Shown: positions 7,691 to 15,858 of the stretch, piece after piece
Numbering within the stretch: position 1 is the stretch's first letter
How the letters are laid out: every line of letters begins with the position of its first letter
Origin: GCA-2717185 sp047517345
Lineage (GTDB): Bacteria > Pseudomonadota > Alphaproteobacteria > UBA8366 > GCA-2717185
Length of the DNA stretch: 18,897 bases
Direction of reading: 5' to 3'
Assembly (NCBI GenBank): GCA_047517345.1
Contig: JAKZTB010000342.1
Location: forward strand, 1 to 18,897
The notes under the pieces: generated by a model
The model's database searches: none
Seen by the model: only the letters and a program-made list of their open reading frames with translations
What the model was told of the DNA's origin: nothing
Program-made: the position numbers and the translations under genes

Positions 7691-9451
7691 CTAAACTGCC
7701 TGTCGTTGCGACAAATTTCGCAACGTCTCCGTCGCGACGGTGTCGACGCCGGAAAGATCGGCGTGCAGCACAACGCCAAACAACTCGCGCACTGCCTCCG
7801 CCGTGTAGTAACCGCGCTCCACGTCGTCGAACACGAGTGCCGGATCGCGGGCGAATGCGTCGCCGAAACCGCCACCGCCGGGCGTCCCAACCGCGACGAT
7901 ATCGCCAACGCCAATTGGAATGTCCTGATCCTTGGAAAGATGCTTGGGCACATACGCTTCGCCGTCGCGATAGACGGTCACGCGGTTCGGCGCGCCGTCC
8001 TGTCCGCCATGCGCGCCCTGCGGGCCGACCCGCCCATGATCCATCACGAAAGAGGCCTGCGCCTCGCCGTGCCGCAGCTCGACCTTGTAATTGACTCCAA
8101 AGCCGCCGCGCTGCTTCCCGGCCCCGCCCGACCCTTCGCGCAGCGCGTACTCATGGAACAGCACCGGATAATATTGCTCCAGGACTTCGATCGGTTGGGT
8201 CTTGGAGATGCCGATGGTCGAGCAACCGTTGGTCAAACCATCCTGCCAAGCGTTGCCGCCGTACCCGCCGCCGCTCAACTGGTACATCACGTAAGGTCTG
8301 CCCTTGAGAGGATCGAAACCGCCGAGCGCGAAGTTACCGCTCGATCCTGCCGGCGCCGCCGTCACAATGTCCGGCAGAGGTACGACCAGGGCCGCGAATA
8401 CCGCCTCGGCGATCCGTTGCGAAACTTCGGCGGCACAGCCCGAAACCGGTCGCGGGTATTTGGCGTAAAGGAACGTGCCTTCCGGTTCCTTGATATGCAG
8501 CGGCTCGAAGGTACCCGCATTGATCGGCACGTCCGGGAAAATGTGCTTGATCGCGAGATAGACCGACGAGCAGGTCGTCGCGATGACGCTGTTCATCGGG
8601 CCACGGCAAGGCGGGCTCGATCCGGTGAAATCGAAGTACAAATCCTCGTTCTTCTTCTCGATCGCGAGCGCGATTTTCAACGGCTCGTCGACAACCCCGT
8701 CGGAGTCGACCCAGGCCTCGCCGCGATAAATGCCGTCGGGAATATTCGCGATCTTGGCGCGCATCTGTCTGGCCGCGCGCTTGCGCGATTCACCGATCGC
8801 CGTCTTCACGGTATCGGCGCCGTACCGGTGGAGCAGTCTGGTCAATTGCCGCGCCCCGACTTTGAGGGCCGCGATTTGCGCCTTGATGTCGCCAATCCGC
8901 TGGTCGGCGATGCGGATATTGGAACAGATGATGGCGTAAATCTCGGTGTCCATCTCGCCGCGTTTGACCAGCTTGACCGGCGGCAAGCGCAAGCCTTCCT
9001 GCTCAACTTCGGTAGCGTTGGCGGAGAAACCGCCGGGCACCGCGCCGCCGATATCCGGCCAATGCCCGGTGTTGGACAGCCAACAGAATAGTTCGCCGCG
9101 ATAGTAGAACGGCATCGCGAAACGCACATCCATCAAATGCGTGCCGCCGAGATAGGGATCGTTGACGATATAGATGTCGCCGTCCTCCGGCGGCAGCGCC
9201 CGGCCGTCGCGGATGAATTCGATCAGGGTCGTGGTCGAAAACTGCATCGTACCGACGAAGATCGGCAGGCCGCCCTCGCCTTGCGCAATCAACGCGCCGG
9301 TGTCGGCGGCGTAGATACCATCGGACCGGTCGTCCGCCTCCGCGATGACCGGCGAGAAGGCGGAGCGCGAAAAGGTCAGATCCATTTCGTCGCAAACCTG
9401 CTGCAGGCCCGCCTGGATGACACCCAGGGTGATGGGATCGATCGCACTCAT
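7691..9451 (-). CDS. hyuB: Hydantoinase B/oxoprolinase family subunit
   Basis: A 586-residue protein of the HyuB family (Hydantoinase_B domain over nearly the whole length). The start fits the family pattern (D-P-I-T-L-G-V-I-Q-x-G-L-Q), with D-G-I-Y-A-A-D near residue 46 and the conserved N-D-P-Y-L-G-G-T-H-L-M-D block near residues 92-103. The glycine-rich segment around G-Y-G-G-N-A-W-Q-D-G lies near residue 400. Together with HyuA it forms ATP-dependent amidohydrolases such as N-methylhydantoinase, 5-oxoprolinase and caprolactamase, which open cyclic amides. The length is usual for HyuB (550-600). Its ATG overlaps the hyuA stop (ATGA). In this operon the natural target would be the lactam formed by Hnr, an inference from context. 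Confidence 0.92.
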   Translation of the reverse strand: MSAIDPITLGVIQAGLQQVCDEMDLTFSRSAFSPVIAEADDRSDGIYAADTGALIAQGEGGLPIFVGTMQFSTTTLIEFIRDGRALPPEDGDIYIVNDPYLGGTHLMDVRFAMPFYYRGELFCWLSNTGHWPDIGGAVPGGFSANATEVEQEGLRLPPVKLVKRGEMDTEIYAIICSNIRIADQRIGDIKAQIAALKVGARQLTRLLHRYGADTVKTAIGESRKRAARQMRAKIANIPDGIYRGEAWVDSDGVVDEPLKIALAIEKKNEDLYFDFTGSSPPCRGPMNSVIATTCSSVYLAIKHIFPDVPINAGTFEPLHIKEPEGTFLYAKYPRPVSGCAAEVSQRIAEAVFAALVVPLPDIVTAAPAGSSGNFALGGFDPLKGRPYVMYQLSGGGYGGNAWQDGLTNGCSTIGISKTQPIEVLEQYYPVLFHEYALREGSGGAGKQRGGFGVNYKVELRHGEAQASFVMDHGRVGPQGAHGGQDGAPNRVTVYRDGEAYVPKHLSKDQDIPIGVGDIVAVGTPGGGGFGDAFARDPALVFDDVERGYYTAEAVRELFGVVLHADLSGVDTVATETLRNLSQRQAV

Positions 9452-11490
9452 GCCACCGGCTCCACATGGATCAAGAGATTCCCGTCAGGATCCGTTTCGA
9501 CCCGGTTGCCAGGCTCGACGACGATCGTTGTGTCCATCTGCTCGACGATGGCCGGGCCGTCGAAGGTCGCCCCGATGGGAAGCCGATCCCGCGCGTAAAT
9601 TGGCGTTTCGCGCCAATCTCCTTCAAACCAGACCTTTCGTGTTGCCACGCGGGCTTCGTCGACCGTAGCCCCGCGCCCCGAGGCGTCGATCAACATGCCC
9701 AGGTCGATCTGCGGACGAACGCCGATCACGGATGTTTTGAGGTTGACCAGACTCGCGCGAATTTCCGGAAGCTCGACCTGGAAGCGTTCGAAATAAGCGG
9801 CCTCGAAGATTTTCTGAATATCCTCCCGGGTGACCGAGCCGTCCGGCAACGAAACGCCGATTAAATGCGTCTGGCCGATGAACTGCATATCGGCGCCGTG
9901 ATGTATGGCAATAGTTTCGACGCCGATCGTCTCGTCTTCGATCAGTCGGCGGCCTTCCTCGACCTGCTGCGCGAGGATTTCACGGACCGACTCCATATCG
10001 ACATTGTCGAGCGGCCGGTTGACGGTTCGCACGAAATCGTGCCGCAGGTCCGCGACGACGCAACCGAGCGCATTGGTGATCCCCGGCCGGCCGGGCACCA
10101 GAACGCGGGGAATGCCGAGCTCCCGCGCCAATGCCGTGGCGTGCAACGGGCCCGCCCCACCGAAGGCGAACAACGTGAAATCGCGCGGGTCGTACCCTTT
10201 GGCGAGCGAGACCATGCGGACGGCGCCCGCCATGCGATCGTTGGCGATGCGGAGAATGGCCCCCGCCGCCGCTTCCGCATCGAGGCCGAGCGGTGTCCCG
10301 ATACGGGACAGCAAGATCTCGCGTATCTCCTCGGCTGGTACCTTATCCGCCGTTGCAAGCAGTCCCTCGGGATTGAGCCTCCCGAGCAGGAGATTGGCGT
10401 CGGTGATCGTCGGTTCGTCGCCGCCCCGCCCGTAGCAAATCGGGCCGGGTTCCGCCCCGGCGCTGCGCGGGCCGACTTTAAGCAGACCGGCATCGTCGAT
10501 ATAGGCGATCGAGCCGCCGCCGGACCCAATCGACCGGACATCGACCATCGGCACATGGATCGGCATCGCGTATTCGAGCTCGAGTTCGCTGCTGACCGCC
10601 GGCACCGCGTCGAGCACGAGCGCCACATCCGTCGACGTGCCGCCCATGTCATAGGTAATGAGATTTTCGATACCGGCGCGCTCTGCCGTATAGGCGGCGG
10701 CCATGACCCCGGACGCCGGCCCCGACATGACGGTCTTTGCCGCCTCGCGGTCGACCAGCCGCGCCGAAACCATGCCGCCATTGCCGTTCATGACGAGGAA
10801 GTCGCGCCGAAATCCCCGCTTGCTGAGTTCGTCCTGCAGCCGATCGACATAGCGATGCAGGAACGGGCGGACCGACGCGTTCACGGCAGCCGTAACGCCG
10901 CGCTCATACTCACGGTATTCGGACAGTAGCTCGTGGCCCGCCGTTATGTAGTCGTTTGGCCAGATGCCGCGGAGAATTTCAACCGTACGCCGTTCGTGCG
11001 CCGGGTTGGCGTAGGCGTGCAGGAAATGCACGACCACCGACTCGCAGTCGGCCTCGAGCAGGCTACGCGCCGCGGCACGGACGGCATCTTCGTCCAGCGG
11101 CGTTACGACATTACCTTCCGCGTCCATGCGCTCGGCGACTTCCAGGCGAAGGTTGCGCGGGATAACCGGCTGAAATTCGCCGAACATCCCATACGGTTGC
11201 GGACGGGTGCGGCGGCCGACCTCGATCACGTCGCGGAAACCGCGGGTGGTGATCATTCCGGTCTTCGCCAACTTGCGTTCGAGAACGGCGTTCGTCGTCG
11301 TCGTCGTGCCGTGGACGATGGCGTCCACATCGGCAAGGTCTACCGCCGTCTGTTCCAGCGCATCGAGGACGCCGAACGCCTGGTTCTCGAACGTCGAAAG
11401 CGTCTTGACCACGCGCACGCCGCCGCCGGCGCGGCGGTCGACCAGCAGTAAATCGGTGAACGTTCCGCCAACATCGACGCCGGCCACCAC
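9448..11490 (-). CDS. hyuA: Hydantoinase A/oxoprolinase family ATPase subunit
   Basis: A 680-residue HyuA-type protein. The N-terminal ATPase phosphate motif is G-V-D-V-G-G-T-F-T-D (residues 4-13). The second part contains M-S-G-P-A-S-G-V and Y-D-M-G-G-T-S-T-D-V, the actin-fold nucleotide motifs of the family, then G-S-G-G-G-S-I-A and G-P-R-S-A-G-A-E-P-G-P. The frame can be read upstream to a TTG at 11568. However, the GTG at 11490 has AGGA (11497-11500) six bases before it and begins just ahead of the ATPase motif, as is normal for HyuA. The upstream extension also crosses the presumed operator. It phosphorylates the cyclic amide so that HyuB can hydrolyse it. This is the first gene of the minus-strand operon, and its stop overlaps hyuB. 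Confidence 0.92.
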   Translation of the reverse strand: MVAGVDVGGTFTDLLLVDRRAGGGVRVVKTLSTFENQAFGVLDALEQTAVDLADVDAIVHGTTTTTNAVLERKLAKTGMITTRGFRDVIEVGRRTRPQPYGMFGEFQPVIPRNLRLEVAERMDAEGNVVTPLDEDAVRAAARSLLEADCESVVVHFLHAYANPAHERRTVEILRGIWPNDYITAGHELLSEYREYERGVTAAVNASVRPFLHRYVDRLQDELSKRGFRRDFLVMNGNGGMVSARLVDREAAKTVMSGPASGVMAAAYTAERAGIENLITYDMGGTSTDVALVLDAVPAVSSELELEYAMPIHVPMVDVRSIGSGGGSIAYIDDAGLLKVGPRSAGAEPGPICYGRGGDEPTITDANLLLGRLNPEGLLATADKVPAEEIREILLSRIGTPLGLDAEAAAGAILRIANDRMAGAVRMVSLAKGYDPRDFTLFAFGGAGPLHATALARELGIPRVLVPGRPGITNALGCVVADLRHDFVRTVNRPLDNVDMESVREILAQQVEEGRRLIEDETIGVETIAIHHGADMQFIGQTHLIGVSLPDGSVTREDIQKIFEAAYFERFQVELPEIRASLVNLKTSVIGVRPQIDLGMLIDASGRGATVDEARVATRKVWFEGDWRETPIYARDRLPIGATFDGPAIVEQMDTTIVVEPGNRVETDPDGNLLIHVEPVA

Positions 11491-11496
11491 ACTGGT

Positions 11497-11500
11497 TCCT
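11497..11500 (-). promoter_or_regulatory. Ribosome binding site deciding the hyuA GTG start
   Basis: AGGA on the minus strand lies six bases before the GTG at 11490. It favours this codon over the TTG at 11568, which has no such motif and would add 26 residues with no family counterpart. Confidence 0.6.
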
Positions 11501-11550
11501 GCATAGTCGTTATGCGCATTCGAATCCAACGGAGGTGCCGCTCTTTTTAT

Positions 11551-11568
11551 TTGTTTGTATACGAACAA
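11551..11568. promoter_or_regulatory. Candidate operator palindrome
   Basis: TTGTTTGTATACGAACAA is an inverted repeat with eight of nine base pairs matching and a GTATAC core. It lies about 60 nt before the hyuA start and next to a possible -10 box at 11570-11575, so a bound repressor could cover the transcription start. Size and position fit a MarR dimer site, and the operon encodes such a regulator. GTATAC cores also occur in GntR operators, but no GntR gene is present in this window. The half-site CGAACAA recurs at 11727-11733 on the livK side. Confidence 0.5.
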
Positions 11569-11725
11569 GATAATATATTAGAATTTCGATTGCAAACACG
11601 ACGTCTGATCGATGCTGAAAGGACGAAGGCGGCGCGGAACGGAGCGCCTTCCCGATCACTAAAATTACCGTTACTATCCGACGCCCAATGAAGCCGAAAA
11701 AGGAGTATCGGCTGAGGTCCGACTT

Positions 11726-11738
11726 TCGAACAATTCGA
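11726..11738. promoter_or_regulatory. Second inverted repeat on the livK side
   Basis: TCGAACAATTCGA is a pair of perfect 5-bp arms around a 3-nt spacer, about 62 nt before the livK start. It includes the heptamer CGAACAA, shared with the right half of the 11551-11568 palindrome. It may be a weaker regulator site for the importer operon. The arms are short enough for chance. Confidence 0.3.
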
Positions 11739-11800
11739 TTCCGTGAGGGTACGGCCGCTGGGTCGCTTCAATTCAAGGTCAAAGCAGGGAGATGTTGCAC

Positions 11801-13128
11801 ATGAAAACAACCAAACAATCGATGCGGCACGTAACGATGGCGATGGCTGTCGCAGCCGCTGCGGGAATTGCCGGCACGGCGGCTCTCGCTCAGGAAAAGG
11901 TCTTAATGGCCGTACCCACGTTCCTGACGGGCGCGGGTGCACCGGCTTTCGGCGTGCCGGCACGAAACGGCGCCGAGGTTATTATCGAGGCGATCAACAA
12001 GGGCACCCTGCCCGCGCCTTACGACAACAGCGGCAAGGGCCTGGCCGGTCGTCAGATCGAGGCTTTGATCTATGATGAATTCGGTGGCGGCGTGAAGCAG
12101 GTCGCTGAATTCCGCAATAAGGTTCAGAAACAGGGTGTGGACCTGTTCGTTGGCTATATCTCGTCAGGCACCTGCGCCGCCATTACCCCGGTGGCCGAAG
12201 AATTGAAGATGCTGACGATCTTCCCGATTTGCGGCACACCGCGCATTTTCGAGGAAATCGATAAGAACCCGAAATATGTCTTCCGCACCATGGGCCATGC
12301 GACCGCCGATGGCGTGGCGGAGGCGTTGTACGTCAAGGCCAACATGCCCGACGTCAAGGGCTATACCGGGATCAATCAGAACTATGCCTGGGGCCAGGAT
12401 TCCTGGCGCGACTTCGATCTGGCCATGAAGCAGTTGATGCCGTCCGTGCCGGTGTCCGACAAAACCCAATGGCCGAAAATCTTCTCCGGTCAGTACGGCG
12501 CGATATCTCCGCGCTGATGCTGTCGAAAGAGCCGCTGGTGCATTCCAGCCTGTGGGGCGGCGATCTGGAAGCGTTCATATTCCAAGGTTCGGCCCGTGGT
12601 CTGTTCCGCAAGAAAAAACTGCTGTTCTCGGTGGCTGATACTTCCGTTTATCGGCTTGGTAAGAAAGCGCCGGCCGGCGCCATCCTCGGCGCCCGTGGTC
12701 CATACGGCATCTTCGCCGCCAAAATCGATACGCCTTTAAACAATTGGTTCCGCAAGGTCTATCAGGATCGCTATTCGGTTCCCCCCGTTGGTGGTTCCTA
12801 CCAGGCGGCTCAGGGCGTGTTGGCGGCCAAGTTCGCCTACGACAAGGCGGCGGCTGCAAACGGCGGCAAATTTCCCAGCAAGGATCAGGTTATAGCGGCG
12901 TTGGAAGGCTCAACATTCCAAGGTATTGCAGCCCCGGTCCACATGAACCGCTCCAACGGCCATCAGGCCGCCACCAAGCACATGATCGGCGTGCTGCAGT
13001 GGGACAAGGAAGCGGGCAAACCCATCATGACCAAAGTCACCGAATTTGGGCCGGACTGCGTCATGCCGCCCCCGGGCGTCAACGGCACGGAATGGCTGAA
13101 AGGCGGCATGAAGGGCGCCAAGTGCTAA
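11801..13128 (+). pseudogene. livK: HAAT-type ABC substrate-binding protein, frameshifted
   Basis: A periplasmic binding protein of the branched-chain amino acid/amide (Peripla_BP_6) type, split by a -1 frameshift. The start at 11801 is favoured because AGGGAG (11786-11791) lies nine bases before it; the ATG at 11792 abuts that motif. A signal peptide is clear: K/R-rich start, alanine-rich core, and cleavage after A-L-A at residue 30. The upstream frame ends at a TGA at 12515-12517 (238 aa). Homology resumes in the next frame at D-I-S-A-L-M-L-S-K (from 12502) and runs to 13128. One missing base near 12499-12502 (GC?GAT) accounts for this; repair would give about 442 residues, normal for the family. 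It may be a sequencing error or a recent mutation, since the rest looks undamaged. In the importer this protein would select the substrate. Confidence 0.85.
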
Positions 13129-13140
13129 AAGTGCACCCAA

Positions 13141-13180
13141 CCGGGGGCGCCAAAGTCGGCGCCCCCGGAATTTTTCTTTT
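13141..13180 (+). terminator. Rho-independent terminator after livK
   Basis: A perfect 11-bp GC stem (13141-13151 with 13158-13168) closes a 6-nt loop AAAGTC and is followed by AATTTTTCTTTT. It lies 12 nt after the livK stop and 28 nt before livH. In importer operons such a site commonly allows high expression of the binding protein with partial read-through to the membrane genes. Confidence 0.9.
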
Positions 13181-13208
13181 ATGATTTTTCCAATATAGCG
13201 AGCCAACA

Positions 13209-14105
13209 GTGCAAGAACTAATCGTCATCTTGGTCGACGGTTTGGTTTTTTCATCCTATCTGTTCATGGTATCCGTCGGGCTGACGGTGATCTTTGGCGT
13301 GATGAAAATTCTGAATGTCACGCATGGCGCATTTTATGCCTTCGGTGCCTATATGTCGGCGACGCTGATCGGCGCCTACTACAATACCGATTTGCCGGAA
13401 TTCGGCGGCTTCCTCGCGATCTTCGCGGCAGCAATTATTATCGGCGTGTTCTTCGGCATCACCCTGGAGCGGGGTCTGCTGCGTTTCCTGTATCATCGGG
13501 ACGAACATATTATCGTGCTGGCGACCTTCGCCATGTTCCTGGTGCTGGAAGACGTCCTGTTGATGATCTGGGGTACCGATCCCTATTATGCCTATGAGCC
13601 CTTGGCGCTGCTTGGATCCGTAGATATCGTGGAACTGACGTTTGACGTTTACAGCCTTACTTTGATTGGCCTAGCCGTCATTGTCGCCGTGGGTCTGTGG
13701 CTTGGCCTGACCAAAACAAAATGGGGCAAATTACTGCTGGCGGTTATTTTTCACCGCGAGATCAGCCAGGCCATGGGCATTAATGTGACCGTCGTGTTCA
13801 CGGTGACATTCGTTGTGGGCTCCATCATGGGGGCCCTTGGCGGGGCCTACATCGCACCGACGATTTCGGTTTCGCCCGGCATCGGGGTGGAGGTCATCAT
13901 ATTGTCCTTCGCCGTGGTGGTTATCGGCGGCATGGGCTCCATTCCCGGCGCCATAATCGGCGCCTTGCTGGTTGGCATCTCGCGGGCCGCGGCGGTGCAT
14001 AAATTCCCCGAAATCGAATTATTTGTCATTTACGCCATCATGGCCCTGGTTTTGGCGTTCCGGCCCGAAGGCCTGTTCGCACCGGTACGGGCGAGGAAGA
14101 TCTGA
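13209..14105 (+). CDS. livH: ABC importer permease, LivH type
   Basis: A 298-residue inner-membrane permease with about eight hydrophobic segments. The N-terminal block G-L-T-V-I-F-G-V-M-K-I-L-N-V-T-H-G-A-F-Y and the C-terminal G-G-M-G-S-I-P-G-A-I-I-G-A-L-L identify the LivH family. The start is a GTG with no good ribosome binding site, but it gives the expected N-terminus directly before the first membrane segment. It follows the terminator by 28 nt, and its TGA overlaps the livM ATG by one base. It forms the translocation channel with LivM. Confidence 0.92.
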   Translation: MQELIVILVDGLVFSSYLFMVSVGLTVIFGVMKILNVTHGAFYAFGAYMSATLIGAYYNTDLPEFGGFLAIFAAAIIIGVFFGITLERGLLRFLYHRDEHIIVLATFAMFLVLEDVLLMIWGTDPYYAYEPLALLGSVDIVELTFDVYSLTLIGLAVIVAVGLWLGLTKTKWGKLLLAVIFHREISQAMGINVTVVFTVTFVVGSIMGALGGAYIAPTISVSPGIGVEVIILSFAVVVIGGMGSIPGAIIGALLVGISRAAAVHKFPEIELFVIYAIMALVLAFRPEGLFAPVRARKI

Positions 14106-15061
14106 TGCGGTATTTAGATAAAACCGTCGTCGGACTTTCCATCGCCTTCTTGGTGTTGTTGTTCGCCGATTTTTTCATGGCCGAGTGGATGCGTTTCATC
14201 GGCCTGCAAAGTCTGGCGCGCGGCGCCGTTGCCTTGGGGCTGCTGGTGCTGTGGCGGACCGGCCTGGTGTCATTCGGCCACGCGCTGTATTTCGGTTTCG
14301 GTGCCTATGCCGCCGCCATGTTGACCCTGATCGGCTTTCACGACGCCTTTTTCCTGGTCTTCGCGGGCACCTTGGCAGCCGGCATGCTGGCCTTCCTACT
14401 GGGCTTTTTGCTACGCCGCTACCGGGCAATTTTCTTCGCCCTGTTGAACATGGCATTTTCCATGATCCTCTACGGTGTCATCGTCAAGACCGAAGCCTTG
14501 GGCAGCACGGATGGCTTTTCCGTTCTCACCCCGACATTTCTGGGCTACGCGACCAAGGGCGAAGCGGTCCAGACCACCTTGTTTATCTTCACCTTGGTCT
14601 TCACCTATATCGTCACGGTCGGCGTTCATCTGTACCTGAAGACCACATTGGGCGGCATGTCCATGGCGGTGCGCGAGAACGAGATCCGGGTCGAATACAT
14701 CGGTTATTCGGCCGAGAAAGTTATTCATGTGAAATATGTGTTCTCCGGCCTGGTGGCTGGCTTCGGCGGCGCCATCATGGCCTTGGCCATCGGCCAGGTC
14801 GACCCCGACAGCATGGCCAATTGGACGGTATCGGGCGAGTTTGTCTTCATCACAATCCTCTCGGGCATCGGCAATGTGGGCGCGACCTATATCGGCGCAC
14901 TGGTGTTCGAATTGATCCGCACTTACGCGTTTGAATATGCCCCGCAGTTCTGGCAGTTCATCCTGGGCGGCAGCCTATTGACGATCATCATGTTCCTACC
15001 AGACGGCATCTGGTCCGTGTTCGGGCGCCTGCGCAAATCCGAAAAGGCGCCCAATCAATGA
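14105..15061 (+). CDS. livM: ABC importer permease, LivM type
   Basis: A 318-residue membrane protein of the LivM family. The characteristic block L-V-S-F-G-H-A-L-Y-F-G-F-G-A-Y-A-A lies near residues 55-71. The cytoplasmic loop coupling to the ATPases is S-M-A-V-R-E-N-E-I-R-V-E-Y-I-G-Y. The C-terminal segment ends in F-L-P-D-G-I-W. GAGGA lies seven bases before the ATG, inside the end of livH. It overlaps livG by four bases (ATGA), so the permease and ATPase genes are probably translationally coupled. Confidence 0.92.
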   Translation: MRYLDKTVVGLSIAFLVLLFADFFMAEWMRFIGLQSLARGAVALGLLVLWRTGLVSFGHALYFGFGAYAAAMLTLIGFHDAFFLVFAGTLAAGMLAFLLGFLLRRYRAIFFALLNMAFSMILYGVIVKTEALGSTDGFSVLTPTFLGYATKGEAVQTTLFIFTLVFTYIVTVGVHLYLKTTLGGMSMAVRENEIRVEYIGYSAEKVIHVKYVFSGLVAGFGGAIMALAIGQVDPDSMANWTVSGEFVFITILSGIGNVGATYIGALVFELIRTYAFEYAPQFWQFILGGSLLTIIMFLPDGIWSVFGRLRKSEKAPNQ

Positions 15062-15858
15062 CAGTCGTTCTGGAAGTTCGCGATCTGCAAGAAATCTTTG
15101 GCGCCGTGGTGGCCGCCAAGGATATCAATGTCACGGTCAGCGAACATGAAATTATCGGCATTATCGGCGCCAATGGCGCTGGCAAGACCACCTTCGTCAA
15201 TATGGTCACGGGATATCTGAAGCCGACATCGGGCCATATTGAATTCGCCGGCCGGAACATCATGGGCCTGCCGCCCCGGACGATCACGAATTTGGGCATT
15301 TCCCGGTCCTTTCAGGTCCCCCAGGTCTTTGCCTCCGAGACTGTGTTCGACAATCTGATGATGGCCTATGCCATTACGGAAGAATCCAGATTGGGTCTGC
15401 TATCGCCCCTTTACAATGATGAACGCGCGGCGCGGGTCGACAGTCATTTGGCCCGTTATCAAGTCGCCGAATACCGGAATGCGACGGCCTCAACCCTGCC
15501 CCAGGGCATCCGCAAACTGTTGGATATCGCCATGGCGGCGGTCAGCAACCCGTCCATTTTGATGCTGGATGAGCCGACTTCGGGCATTTCGGTTGAGGAG
15601 AAATTCGGCCTGATGGACATCATCATGGAAGCGTTACGCCAAGACCGGACGACGGTGCTGTTCATCGAGCATGACATGGAAATTGTCGAACGCTATGTCT
15701 CCCGCGTTCTGGCGTTTTACCAGGGCGAGATCATTTGCGATGCCCCCGTGGCCGAAGCCCTGGTGGATCCCGGCGTCAGGGAATTTGTTATTGGCGAAGA
15801 GTATCACCGCACCCGCGCAGCGAACGGTAATGGCATCGAAAACCGGGGGCAACTTTGA
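15058..15858 (+). CDS. livG: ABC importer ATPase, LivG type
   Basis: A 266-residue cytoplasmic ATPase. Walker A is G-A-N-G-A-G-K-T-T (37-45), the Q-loop glutamine is near 86, and Walker B is I-L-M-L-D-E-P-T-S-G (167-176), followed by the H-loop F-I-E-H-D-M-E. The ABC signature is degenerate: T-L-P-Q-G-I-R-K (146-153) stands where LivG usually has L-S-x-G-x-x-R/K, keeping only the glycine. The partner LivF has a perfect signature, so one composite site may be weakened. Its TGA overlaps the livF ATG by one base. Confidence 0.92.
   Translation: MTVVLEVRDLQEIFGAVVAAKDINVTVSEHEIIGIIGANGAGKTTFVNMVTGYLKPTSGHIEFAGRNIMGLPPRTITNLGISRSFQVPQVFASETVFDNLMMAYAITEESRLGLLSPLYNDERAARVDSHLARYQVAEYRNATASTLPQGIRKLLDIAMAAVSNPSILMLDEPTSGISVEEKFGLMDIIMEALRQDRTTVLFIEHDMEIVERYVSRVLAFYQGEIICDAPVAEALVDPGVREFVIGEEYHRTRAANGNGIENRGQL

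Larger units (their letters stand above)
11491..11800. promoter_or_regulatory. Divergent control region between hyuA and livK
   Basis: A stretch of about 310 nt separates the first genes of two divergent operons. It is markedly AT-rich around 11541-11600, in contrast to its surroundings. It holds an 18-bp imperfect palindrome (11551-11568), a perfect 10-bp AT palindrome TAATATATTA (11571-11580), TTGCAA (11590-11595) and a second inverted repeat (11726-11738). On the minus strand TATTAT (11570-11575) could serve as a -10 box for hyuA, but no well-spaced -35 box is evident. I cannot place the livK promoter with confidence. The layout suggests that both operons are controlled from here. Confidence 0.6.

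Noticed and set aside
7664..9091. Plus-strand frame of 475 codons opposite hyuB
   Set aside because: Shadow frame; composition is arginine- and aspartate-rich without domain motifs, while hyuB is a clear family match.
11491..11568. N-terminal extension of hyuA from a TTG at 11568
   Set aside because: It lacks a ribosome binding site, crosses the presumed operator, and the extra residues have no counterpart in the family; the GTG at 11490 has AGGA at good spacing.
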